A DNA stretch of 64,000 nucleotides, from the NCBI GenBank assembly GCA_039583875.1, contig CM077151.1:21100326-21164325 (forward strand). Direction: 5' to 3'. Below the pieces are notes generated by a model. That model did no database searches. It saw only the letters and a list, made by a program, of their open reading frames with translations, and was not told where the DNA came from. Both the position numbers and the translations under genes were made by a program. Positions 11,468 to 22,356 of the stretch are shown here, in pieces; positions within the stretch are counted from its first letter, which is position 1; every line of letters starts with the position of its first letter. Source of the stretch: Platanthera guangdongensis. Taxonomy: Eukaryota; Streptophyta; Magnoliopsida; Asparagales; Orchidaceae.

Positions 11468-11500
11468 AGTGGTCAGTGCAGAAAAGCTTCGGCGAGCTCA

Positions 11501-12870
11501 ATGACGGGAGGTCAAGGATCTGACAGGCAGAACTCGCCGCCCAACCCACCTCTCGCGACAGTGGGGATGTTTGAAGACTTCAGGAACGAGGTGCTGGATC
11601 TCGTCAAGATCGCACTCGGCGTGCGGGCCGAGTGTTCGACTCCGGCAGCCCAGATCGCAGCCGCCCCCTCTCTGGGCGAGGACGCTCCTGGCAGGCGAGC
11701 CGGGAAGGAAGTGGCTGAGGAAGGTCGGGGGGAGCGAGCTCTCGGGGCGCGAGCTCTTCCCCGGCTCGGCAGGCCGAGGCCGATTCGGCGAGCTGGGTCC
11801 GCGTGACTCGCCGGCCCGCCAGGTGGGGGGAGGCAGCCCTTTTAGCGAGCTGGTCTCCTCAGCTCCAGTACCAGACGGGTTCAGAGAGCCCGAGATGACC
11901 TACTACACCGGGAAGGGAGACCCGGTTCAGCACGTCCAGTGGTTCGAAGACGTGGTCTCCATCCGTCAGATGTCGGACGGATTCAAGTGCCGTCTCTTCG
12001 CCATCACCCTCCGGGATAAGGCGAGGGAGTGGTTCCACCAGCTGCCGGCCAGTTCCATCTATTGCTTCGAGGACCTACGCCGAGGGTTCATGTTGAGGTT
12101 CACAACCGCAAAGAAGAGGAAGAAGGAGTCTGAGTCCCTGTTCCACATAAAGCAGGGGGTAAACGAGACGTTGGGGAGCTACGTCGATCGGTTCCAGGAG
12201 GAGGTTACCCAAGTTCAGGAGATGCCGGGCCACAGTCTGATGATGGCCTTCACACTGGGCCTGCAGCAGGATTTCTTCCGCATGGAGCTGAAGAGGATTC
12301 CCCCCTCTCCTACGAGGAGCTGATGGAGAGGGCGGCGAGAGAGGTCGACGGGGAAGTGTCGAACCCAGAATTTGCGAGAAAGTTGGCCAGGTGGGCGACT
12401 GAGGAGGAGAAGGAGTCGAGGGGAGGAAGAAGACAGGAAGAGAGGAGGGAGGAGCCCAGGCAGAGGGAGCAGAGGCAGCTCCAAGGACAGCAACCGGGAT
12501 GGGGGCGTCAGGAGCCCGACCGTAGGCTGGGCTGGAGACCAGAGTGGCAGGGGCAGGGGCCACAGAGGGGATACTACAGGGAGAGGCCACTATCAGGGGA
12601 GGCAGGACCAGTTCCACCCCCCAGGCTGGAGGCAGGGTCAGAGGCCGCGGCTCCCCGATCAGGAGGAGGCCATGGCCATAGCTCTGGGAGCAAGGAGAGG
12701 GGTCATGAGGAGGAGGAGAAGGGAGTTCAGGGTGGAACTGCCCTACTGCGACTTCCATCAGGAAGAGGGGCACGCAACGGCCACGTGCCCGGAATTCTTG
12801 GAGATGAGAGAGAACAGGGGGCGGCAGCAGCAGCAGGAGGAGGTGCGGCAGGAAGTAAGGATCGAGGAGG
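11501..12870 (+). pseudogene. gag of element 1, frameshifted
   Basis: The ATG at 11501 (MTGGQGSDRQ) matches the element 2 gag start (MTGGEGEGSG). The retrotransposon gag core follows at about 11850-12310 (GDPVQHVQWFEDVVSIRQM, AREWFHQLP). A CX2HX4HX4C zinc knuckle (YCDFHQEEGHATATC) lies near 12745-12790. Gag packages the RNA into virus-like particles. Frame changes occur near 11740 and 12600 and at a C run at 12301-12306, where one C is missing relative to the protein expected from element 2. The knuckle continues in frame into the protease. Confidence 0.9.
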
Positions 12871-12989
12871 TCCTGCCTCGGACGGAGGAGGATCGCTGTG
12901 AAGACCGGGTGGATGTGGGGACCCGAGGAATGATCGGAGTGATCCACGGGGGAGTGGGGGTCGAGGCTTCCCGCAAGGCGAAGTCTCCA

Positions 12990-15900
12990 CACCATGTATC
13001 GGCGGAGCGTCGCCTCTACGTCCCAAACCCGCCGCCAGAGGAGAGGATCACTTTCTCTAGAAGTGATATGCCGGACCACGAGGATCCGTTCTGTGATGCG
13101 TTGGTCATCAAGGCCGCCATCGAGAACTTCACTGTCTCTCGGATCCTAGTGGACAATGGGAGTTCCGTGAACGTCGTCTTCAAGAAGGCGTTTGACGCGA
13201 TGCAGGTGGAAGCTAAGAGGGTGCTGGCCTCGGACGGGCCTTGTTCGGGTTCTCGGGAGAGAGGAAGGAGGTAGAGGGAGGAGTCGGCCTCCACGTAACC
13301 CTGGGGGGGCAGTCCCGAAACTGCAAGTTCGTCATTGTGGACGCCCCAGCAGCTACAGCGCAATCTTCGGGAGGCCCCTGATCAGTGCCTTCCGTTGCGT
13401 CCCCTCATCTTTCCATCAGTGCTTGAAGTTCAACGCTGAGGGGGCGCAGGTCAGGGTTAGGGGAGACCCTAAGTTGGCACGGGAATGCTACGTCACCGCG
13501 GTGAACACCATCTCTTGGCAGGAAGGGGCCGAGGAGATGGGGCGGAGGATGGAGGCAAACGAGCAGGGAGCCGGAGAGGTGGAGCTGGAGATGAAGGGCT
13601 GCGCAGGAAAGGCGGGAGGAGGAGGTTTGGAGGAAGTGGTCGAAGTAAGGGCCGTGGCAGGGGAGATGGAGGTAGAGGTCCCCGCTCAGGAGGAAGGGGA
13701 TGCCGAGGGATGGGGGGAGCAGTCCAGACTGGAGGCCGCAGAGGAGGTGGTGGAGCTGGAAGTGCTCACCCGCGGAGGCAGGGTGGAGAAGATCCGCGTC
13801 AGCGGGGGGCTGACCCCGGAGGACCAGGGCAGGATGCTGGAGTGCATCCAGAAGAACGTGGACATCTTCGCCTGGAGCGCCGCGGAGATGCCGGGGGTTG
13901 ACGCGGATGTGGCTTGCCACCGCCTCAACCTGGACCCGGGAACACGCCCCGTCCAGCAGAAGAAGAGATCCACGGCGGACAAGCTAGCGGAGCCCATCAG
14001 GGAGGAGGTGGCAAAACTTCTCAAAGCGGGCTTCGTGTCCGAAATTCAATACCCCGGCTGGGTCTCGAACGTTGTGATGGTCAAAAAGGGAGACGGCCGC
14101 TGGCGCCTGTGTATCGATTTTTCCCTTCTTAATAAAGCTTGTCCTAAGGATTGTTACCCCTTGCCTCGGATCGACGCGCTGGTTGACTCAGCCGTCGGTT
14201 TTTCTGTAATGAGTTTTTTAGATGCATTTTCAGGTTACCATCAGATCAGGATGCACCCCCGGACATAAAGGATGTCTCATTCATCACAGGGGACGGCTGC
14301 TATTGCTACAAGATGATGCCGTTCGGGTTGAAGAACGCTGGTGCCACCTATCAAAAAATGATGGACAGGGTCTTCAAGGAGCAAAGGGGGAGAAACTTGG
14401 AGGTCTACGTGGACGACCTCATGATCAAGAGCCGAGACGTGGACTCCCACCTCCGGGACCTGGAGGAGACGTTCACCACCCTGCGCCGATACAAGATGCG
14501 GCTGAACCCCCTTAAGTGTGTTTTCGGGGCTAGCCGGGGGAAGTTCTTGGGGCATCTCCTCACCCCCGCGGGGGTCGAGCCGAATCCCGATAAGGTCAAG
14601 GCAATCTTGGAGTTGGGGTCCCCGCGGAATGCGAAGGAGGTCCAACGGTTGACGGGGAAGCTAGCAGGACTGAGCCGCTTCCTCTCTCGGGCAGGGGAGA
14701 AGTGCTCCCCCTTCTTCAAAACGCTGAGGGGGGGCCAGAGGTTCGAATGGACTAAGGAATGCGAGGAGGCGTTCCAGGCCCTCAAGGCGCAGCTAACACA
14801 GGCCCCGCTGCTCCAGGGGCCGAAGGAGGGTGAAGACTTGTTCCTATATCTCGGGGTCGGGGCAGAGGCCCTGAGCTCCGTCTTGGTTCGAGAAGAGGGG
14901 AAGAGACAGCTCCCTGTCTATTACGTCAGCCGGGTCCTGAGGAAGGCCGAACTCCGGTATCCGATCCTGGAGAAGCTCGCGTTCGCATTAATCATCTCGG
15001 CCCGGAGGCTACGGCCTTACTTCCAGGCGCACTCGATCCGAGTGGTGACAGACCATCCTCTCCGCAATATCTTCGAGGGGGTGGAGCACTCGGGCGGCTG
15101 GCCAAGTGGTCGGTGGAGCTAAGCGAGTTCGATGTCTCCTTCGTGCCACGGCTCTCGATCAAAGCTCAAGCGATGGCCGACTTCCTGGCCGACTACGTGG
15201 TAGAAGTAGCAGAGGAGGAGCTCACTTGCCCGGCTCCTTGGAAGGTGAGGGTGGATGGAGCCTCAGGAAGGCATTCACTCGGGATAGGAGTGGTCCTGGA
15301 GAGCCCCCAAGGGACTCAGATTGAGCAGACGGTGGTGGTACATTTCCCCATTACTAACAACCAGGCCGAGTACGAAGCAGTGATAGCGGGACTACGCCTG
15401 GCCAGAGAGTTGGGGGTGCTGGATGTGGAAGTTCTGACCGACTCCATGGTGGTGGCTTCCCAGATCAACGGGGAGTTCGAAGCAAGGGAGCCGCTTTGAA
15501 GTTATACTTGGCCAAAGTGAAGGGGGTCATAGGGACCTTCCAGACCTTCTCCATCCAACACGTGCCAAGGGAAAAGAATGAACAGGCCGACCAACTGGCG
15601 AAGCATGGCCCCGGATGGGGGGCACCATCACCGACCTGTTCCGCCCCTCCATCGAAGAGGGGGAGCTCATGGAGATCGATCAGCAGCCCTCGTGGATGGA
15701 CCCGGTAATAGCTTTCCTCTCCACGGGAGAGTATCCGGAGGGAGTAGACAAGAAGAAGTTGAGGCACAAGTCCGCCTACTACCTCCTCAAAGACGGGCAA
15801 CTATACAGAAAGACCCTTTCCGGGATGCTGGCTCGCTGCGTGTCCGAGGGCGAGGCGCAGAGGATCTTGGAAGAAGTCCACTCCGGGGAGTGCGGGAGTC

Positions 15901-16942
15901 ATTCCGGGAGTCGGACCCTGGAGGGGAGGATAGTCCGGCAGGGGTATTTCTGGCCCACCCTGGGCCGAGACGCCGCGGAGTTCGCAAGAAGATGTCATAA
16001 GTGCCAGCTATTTGCCCCCCTCCAGCTACAGCCGGCCCAGCAACTCAAGAGCATCACGGCCCCCTGGCCCTTTGCAATCTGGGGAATGGATTTGGTCGGG
16101 TCGTTCCCCCAGGCTAGCGGTCAGAGAAGGTTCCTCCTGGTAATGATCGACTACTTCTCAAAGTGGATGGAGGTGAAGGCGTTGGCAAAGGTGACCTCCC
16201 AGGTAATCAGGAACTTCGTTTGGGGGGAGATCATCTGTCGCCATGGGCTGCCCCAGGCCATCGTCACAGACAACGGGCCTCAGTTCGCCAGCGCCGAGTT
16301 CACCAGTTTTTGCGAGCAGCTAGGGATCGACCTCAGATTCGCCTCGGTCCACCACCCCAGGAGCAACGGGCAGGTGGAGGCGGCGAACAAAATCATCGTC
16401 AATCTCCTCAAAAAGAAGGTGGAAAACCTGAGGGGGAGCTGGGTGGAGCAGCTCCCCGCCGTCCTTTGGGCCCTTAGAACCACCCAAACACGGCCACGGG
16501 GGAGACCCCCTTCAAGCTCTCCCATGGGTGCGAGGCGGTGCTCCCCATAGAATTTGAAGTTCAAACGCCGCGGGTCGGAACGGCCAGGGAAGGCCGAGAG
16601 GAATGGCAAGCCGAGAATGGGGAGGAGCTGAGACTCTCCCTCGACATGGTAGAAGAGTTGAGGGATCTTTCGGCCGTCCGACAGGAGGAGGTCAAAAGGA
16701 GGATGGCGAAATACTTTGACAAGCATGTCAGGGTCAAGCAATTCACGGAAGGGGACCTGGTACTGAAGAAGGTGGACGCGGCAGGGCGGTCAGCGCCTGT
16801 AGGGAAACTCAACCCCAGCTGGGAGGGGCCATTCATTGTGAAGGAAGTTTTGAAGTCGGGGGGCTATCGGCTCCAAAATGTAGAGGGCGAGGCCCTGAGT
16901 CTCACCTGGAGTGGAGACGACTTGAAGAGATTTTTTCCCTAA
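12990..16942 (+). pseudogene. pol of element 1 (PR-RT-RH-aRH-INT), multiply frameshifted
   Basis: The protease has LVDNGSSVN near 13150. RT motifs include SFLDAFSGYHQIRM near 14210 and YVDDLM near 14407. RNase H follows (about 14830-15090). A second, plant-type RNase H (VDGASGRHSLGIGVV near 15254, TNNQAEYEAVIAGLRLA) follows at about 15250-15490. The integrase has an HHCC zinc finger (15890-16010) and a DDE core (MDLVGSFPQ, TDNGPQFAS, NGQVEAANK). The protein ends at TAA 16940. Frame changes lie near 13240, 13348, 14258, 15092, 15493, 15614 and 16482. Each is consistent with one missing base, often next to a G or C run. All domains are otherwise well preserved. Confidence 0.93.
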
Positions 16943-17038
16943 TTTTCTGTAAACAACCTGATTTCTCATAATGAAGCTTTTCTTCTCCTCCCCCCCAGGA
17001 ATGTCATATCTATGCTTGCTCAGAGAGTTGGAATGAAC

Positions 17039-18118
17039 TTGGACCCCGAGAAGATCCCGCTGCCAGGCTCCCACCTAGCTGGCAGGGCCGGAAGTCACTC
17101 GGTGTCATCCCTAGCCTCGAGAAGATCCCGCTGCCAGGCTCCCACCTAGCTGGCAGGGCCGGAAGTCACTCGATGGAATGAACTTGGACCCCGAGAAGAT
17201 CCCGCTGCCAGGCTCCCACCTAGCTGGCAGGGCCGGAAGTCACTCGGTGTCATCCCTAGCCTCGAGAAGATCCCGCTGCCAGGCTCCCACCTAGCTGGCA
17301 GGGCCGGAGGTCACTCGATGGAATGAACTTGGACCCGAGAAGATCCCGCTGCCAGGCTCCCACCTAGCTGGCAGGGCCGGAAGTCACTCGGTGTCATCCC
17401 TAGCCTCGAGAAGATCCCGCTGCCAGGCTCCCACCTAGCTGGCAGGGCCGGAAGTCACTCGATGGAATGAACTTGGACCCCGAGAAGATCCCGCTGCCAG
17501 GCTCCCACCTAGCTGGCAGGGCCGGAAGTCACTCGGTGTCATCCCTAGCCTCGAGAAGATCCCGCTGCCAGGCTCCCACCTAGCTGGCAGGGCCGGAAGT
17601 CACTCGATGGAATGAACGTGGACCCCGAGAAGATCCCGCTGCCAGGCTCCCACCTAGCTGGCAGGGCCGGAAGTCACTCGGTGTCATCCCTAGCCTCGAG
17701 AAGATCCCGCTGCCAGGCTCCCACCTAGCTGGCAGGGCCGGAAGTCACTCGATGGAATGAACTTGGACCCCGAGAAGATCCCGCTGCCAGGCTCCCACCT
17801 AGCTGGCAGGGCCGGAAGTCACTCGGCGTCATCCCTAGCCTCGAGAAGATCCCGCTGCCAGGCTCCCACCTAGCTGGCAGGGCCGGAAGTCACTCGATGG
17901 AATGGATCTGGACCCCGAGAAGACCCTGCTGCCAGGCTCCCACCTAGCTGGCAGGGCCGGAAGTCACTCGGTGTCATCCCTAGCCTCGGGAAGATCCCGC
18001 TGCCAGGCTCCCACCTAGCTGGCAGGGCCGGAAGTCACTCGGTGTCATCCCTAGCCTCGGGAAGATCCCGCTGCCAGGCTCCCACCTAGCTGGCAGGGCC
18101 GGAAATCACTCGATGGAA
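17039..18118 (+). repeat. tandem array after pol, element 1 (71/74-bp monomers)
   Basis: About 15 monomers alternate between two types. One is 71 bp (ending CGGTGTCATCCCTAGCCTCG) and one is 74 bp (ending CGATGGAATGAACTTGGACC), giving a ~145-bp higher-order dimer. Each monomer has CTGCCAGGCTCCCACCTAGC followed by TGGCAGGGCCGG, where CTGCCAG and CTGGCAG can pair around an 11-12-base loop. A degenerate copy remains at about 18155. The array lies between pol and the antisense genes, as in element 2. Confidence 0.95.
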
Positions 18119-18363
18119 TGATCCAGAAAGCAATGGCCTGCGACCTAGAGCAAATTGCGTTGTCAGACTCCCACCTAGCCGGCAAGGCCGGAAACTGCCC
18201 GAAAAGCGTGCGCAGCAGGACGGAATCGCAAGAGTTAGCCAGAAAAGAAGGAAAGGGTCTAGCATAGCCCCACCCTCAAGCCCCGGAAAGGTGGTCGAGT
18301 AAACACAAAGGCCTGGGCGAGAGTCCACAGAGATCTAAGCATGCGGCCGAGGGGCGAGCCTGC

Positions 18364-18475
18364 TCACCTCGCTCGGCAGACGAGCAAGCTCGCCTCGCTC
18401 GGCAGACGAGCAAGCTCGCCTCGCTCGGCGGACGAACCAGCTTGCCTCGCTCGGCGGACGAGCCAGCTCGCCTCG
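18364..18475. repeat. 26-bp tandem repeat
   Basis: About four copies of a unit containing CTCGCTCGGCAGACGAGCAA lie just downstream of the antisense gene end. Confidence 0.8.
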
Positions 18476-18686
18476 TCAGAGCCGGGCCGCTGGGACGGGT
18501 CGCGCCGTCCGGCAATGACATCGTTAGAAAACAAGACAGGCGAGAAGTGTAAAAAGAACAGTGTGTAAAAGGAACAATAGACAGAAATAGAGTATAAGCG
18601 CAACTCGCGCATACAACACAGACCAGATTTTTACACATAATGTTCATCTACAAGGCAGATTACAAAAAACACGAGACCTAGAAACC

Positions 18687-20595
18687 CTAAAGCGGCTGGA
18701 AGCTTCTGTCGCCGGGCTCCGGCACGGGGAGGAACAGCGCCGGCACCACATCTTTTGCCGAGAGTCCCGCTGCCTCGCTCGTAAGCAGATCCTCGCGCCT
18801 CAGCGTCTGCATCGTGTATCTCGCTGCGCTGGCCGCGTTCTTCTGCATTAGCACTTCCAGGTCGTAGTCGGAGAGGTGCTCGCGCGGGCAGACCCCGCTG
18901 GCCGGAGGAGGGACAGCGGCAGCGGCCTCCAGCTCGCGTACCCGGCCTCCAGCGCCGCCTTCTCCTGGCGAAGGGTGGCAATCTCGGCGCCCATCCGGCT
19001 CGCCGTCGCCGCGTCCTGAAAAACGGAATAGGAATCATCATAAGCTGCGTTCGCAAGAAGAAGAGATTAGCTCCGGTTGAGAGCGTACCACCCCGCCCAG
19101 ATATTGCGCGAGGGTCTCCTCGGCGGCGGCGGCTCGCCCTCTCTGAAGATCCGCGTCCTCCCGAGCGAGCTTCCGGGCCTCTTCCTTCTCCTCCGCCATC
19201 TTTTGGATGGACGCGGCGTTCCGCTCCACCTGGGTACAGCGTCGCCCCACCATGTGCGCCAGCTCCAGGCCGCGCAGCTGGGCCCGCGCGCTCTCATGGA
19301 TCAGCACCCGTGTCTCCTCCTTGTCGAATATGGCGGCGTCTTCGCGCGAGTACAACCCAAAGGAGAAGCTGTACGCCTCCCCGCCGATTGTGTCCTGTTC
19401 CATCCAGCTCGGCAGCAGGGTCGAGATCGTTGCGCGATTCGACTCCTTGTCCCAAGCCAGGAGCGGGACGCCGAGCTCGTCCAAGTACCTCTCGCCGTAG
19501 CCGAAGTTCCGATGCCCTCTCGGCACCGGCTCCGCAGCGGCTCCAGACCCGCCGGCGGCGCGGAGGTGCCCGCCGCCCCGACCGGGGAATCGCTGGTCGA
19601 AACAACCAGCGGGGGCGAGGGGGCCTCAGTCGGCAAGACCGCGGGGGCCTTGCCCTTTCTTTGGCCTGCGGATGGTTGCTGATCCGCGGTCTTCGCCGAC
19701 TTCGGCGGAGGCGCCGACTGCCCGCCGCCCGGTCGCTTCTTGGCCGGGACCGATGAGATGTCGCGCTGAGCGGCATCCGCGGCCTGGGCGCGGGCGAGAA
19801 CCCCGGGGGGGATCCGGGCGCTTTCGTAAGGAGGATGAAGGGGAATGTCGCGTTCGCCTGCGAAGAAGGGAAGGTGAGATGAAAGAAGAGTGGGAAAGTA
19901 AGGACTAATGGAGACGAGTAGCAAACCTCCCCCGGCGGGACAACCGCGAGATCGTCAAGGTGGCGGCGCAGGAACGCGACCTCGAAGTTCTTCCCGACGA
20001 AGAACGCGAACAGGTCGGCTTCATGGCCGCCTAGGTTGGGTGGCCGGTAGCTCGCCTCGCTGAGCTGCACCGGCGAGAAGGGCACGTTGCCGAAGTCCCC
20101 CTTGACGAACAGGAACTTCTTCAGCCAGTTGTGGCTCTTGTTGACAGTCTCCCGCACCTTGAGGTGGGCGCTGGAGAAGTAGGCCGTCCCGTCTCGGTTC
20201 GCCCTGAAAGAGAACAGCTTCCGGAATACTGCGAGGCTGAACTCCACCCGCTCCTCTCGCAAGAAGCAGGCGAACCCCATCATGACGGCGATGGAGTTCG
20301 GGGTCATCTGGCCCAGGACGACCCCGAAGTATTTGAGCACCTGGCGCACCTCGGGCCACAGGGGAAGTCGCAGGCCCACCTCGAAGTGAGCGAGAGGGAT
20401 GGCGAGCTCATCCCCAAATAGGTCGTTGATCTTCTCCCTCTCATCAGGTCGCCTCGCAGAAAACCCGGCCGGGATGTGGTCGCCTAGAGCTTCCAAGTAT
20501 TCGCGCTCTGTGATGACGGCGCGAGGGAAATCGTGCTCGGAGAAGGTCCAAGCGCATTTGCTTCGGCCGTCCGCGTCGCCGCCGCCTCCGCCCAT
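18687..20595 (-). CDS. antisense gene 2 of element 1: gypsy-type transposon domain plus coiled coil, 3 exons
   Basis: Exon 1 runs 20595-19927, exon 2 about 19857-19089 and exon 3 19015-18687 (TAG). The start MGGGGGDADG is chosen because it aligns with element 2 and lies 126 bp below a TATAAATA box. Exon 1 encodes the conserved block IPLAHFEVGLRLPLWPEVRQ followed by LKYFGVV, resembling the Pfam 'putative gypsy type transposon' domain (PF04195). Exon 2 has KKRPGGG, a TISTLLPSW block and a Glu/Lys/Arg-rich coiled coil. Exon 3 continues the coiled coil and ends RSFQPL. The first splice needs phase 1 as in element 2, but one G appears missing at the donor, and exon 2 has a 1-nt frame change near 19520. 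The function is unknown; it is transcribed opposite to gag-pol. Confidence 0.75.
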
Positions 20596-20720
20596 CCCCG
20601 TTGATTCGCCGCCGAACGCGAGACAAAAAGTCGGGAGGCGAGCTAGAATCGCACTTCGCGAGAAAAGGGGAAGCGAGAAGACGTTTTGGAGTCGGTGAAG
20701 AAATAAGGGCCGGCAGGACC

Positions 20721-20728
20721 TATTTATA
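20721..20728 (-). promoter_or_regulatory. TATA box of antisense gene 2, element 1
   Basis: The minus strand reads TATAAATA 126 bp upstream of the ATG. The homologous gene in element 2 has TATAAATA 138 bp upstream. Confidence 0.7.
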
Positions 20729-21186
20729 GGAAAAGAGAAGGGGCGGGAAACTTCCCGCCAAAAGATGGGGTGCGGATAGCAAAAATTAATCCGACGGTTC
20801 GACTTCCCGCGCGCGACCACACCTCAAAGGTCGAGCCGGCACGGTTCTCGCCCGGCTGCAGCCGCGGGAGACCGGTGCAGGGCGAACCAACCCCAACCCG
20901 CACCTGCACGGCGTGCCGCGCGAGACGGGAGATTCCCCGTCTAGCGAGCTCCTCGGCTCGCCCCCGCCCCGATCAGCGCGAAGAGAAGAATGGACCTTTC
21001 CCCCTAACCCGCACACAGAAGACCAAAGAAGAGCAGCGCAACAATTTCAATACATCTCAGCAACAAAATAGTTAGGCCCATAGGCAGGCTAAAAGAGTCG
21101 CAAGCAATTACAAATACAAATACAAGATAAATTCGAGATGACGGTAACCCCGCGGTATCACGCGAGTGAGGGGCAAACAACTAGGG

Positions 21187-22161
21187 TCAGTACTCGACCC
21201 ACTTCCACCTGTGCCGCCTCTTCGTTCCCGCCCGAGGCGGCACGCGGGGATCGTGGTAATCGCGAACCGCCACCAGCTCCCGCTGAGCCCGGCCGACCTG
21301 CTCCACGGCGCTCTTAAGATGCCCCTCGGCTCGCGTTATATGCACGCCCGGCGAGGTGACGTCGTCGTCTTCCGCTTCACGCCGAGGGCCCTCCAAGGCC
21401 GCGAGCCGGGCATCGGTCTCGGCCTTGTCGCCTTCGATCCTCCTTATGGCCTCCTGCAACAGCATTGTGTGTTTCTGGAATAGCCGCGTCACCTGCCTCT
21501 TCATCCCCGCCGCATCGTTCGGGTCGCCCAGATAGTCAGAAACACTGTCCACGTCAGGCGGGGGCGAGTACCCTTCGCTCATCTCGGTCTCAGGCGAGGC
21601 CCTGCGAAAGCCTGCGAGCGGGGAGAGGTCAGAATGAGCGAGCAAGAGGCAAAGTCAACGATAAAAACCAGCTCACCAGGGGTGGGCACATCGCCCGCAC
21701 CGACAGATGGGCGGGAAGAGCCCGGCCGATCCCGAAAGTCCCCTCCCTCGAGGGTCTCAAGAGATTTCCCCAGCCCATGGGAGACCGCTGGACGGGGAGT
21801 TTCCGGAGGTGGGCGATCCGGACCTGGGGAACTCGCGATCTTCTCAGGCGATGGAGGCGGAGGACGATCCTCTCCCCGGTTCTCCACCTCCTCACAGGGA
21901 ATTACCTGCAAAACAGGGAGTCAGACGAATAGCGATAATCGGCGGAAGGCCACGCACCCCGGGGACTACCTCAGCACCCGCCGCCGAGCTGGAGGCCGGG
22001 CAGTCGCCCGCCAGAGAACGCTTAACGATCTTTCCCTTCGCCGGCCTGAAGAGGGGGCCGGAGGATCCGCGAGCTAGCCATGGGGCGGCCTCAAGGGCCT
22101 CCTCCTGAGTCTGCAGGACCGCTGCCGCCAGGCGAGCTCGCACTTCTTCGCTAACCGGCAT
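21187..22161 (-). CDS. antisense gene 1 of element 1: coiled-coil protein, 3 exons
   Basis: Exons are 22161-21970, 21905-21677 and 21611-21187. Introns join in phases 0 and 1 with GT/AG borders (GAG|GTAGTC ... TTTGCAG; CCTG|GTGAGC ... CTCGCAG). The intact frame gives 281 residues. Exon 1 is Ala-rich (MPVSEEVRARLAAAVLQTQ). Exon 2 is Pro/Ser/Gly-rich and probably disordered. Exon 3 has a conserved DYLGDPND motif, a helix KRQVTRLFQKHTMLLQEAI and a C-terminal RHRWKWVEY. The element 2 counterpart shares DYLGDP, the helix and an RWEWRPY terminus. No known family is recognised. It lies 592 bp upstream of antisense gene 2 on the same strand. Confidence 0.75.
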
Positions 22162-22230
22162 CGAGGAACAAAAGTCTGCTCAGAGAAAATAAAGGGATTT
22201 GGGGGGCCTCCTACAGGGGTCAGCGGTATG

Positions 22231-22238
22231 TATTTATA
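22231..22238 (-). promoter_or_regulatory. TATA box of antisense gene 1, element 1
   Basis: TATAAATA on the minus strand is 70 bp upstream of the ATG; element 2 has it 76 bp upstream of its equivalent ATG. Confidence 0.7.
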
Positions 22239-22339
22239 GCAGAACAGTGGGCCCCCACCAGAAGATTCTCTGACAGCTCAGCACAGGGGCTCGCCGAACA
22301 CGCGGGTTGGATGGTTCTTTCCGAGCTTGGTTCAAGCTC

Positions 22340-22356
22340 AAAAAGAGCGGGGATTG
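22340..22356 (+). other. polypurine tract, element 1
   Basis: AAAAAGAGCGGGGATTG abuts the 3' LTR. The same 17 bases abut the 3' LTR of element 2. Confidence 0.85.

Noticed and set aside
12075..13079. 334-codon minus-strand ORF opposite gag/protease of element 1
   Set aside because: Shadow of the G-rich sense coding strand; Leu/Pro/Ser-rich with no domain and no TATA or introns like the real antisense genes.
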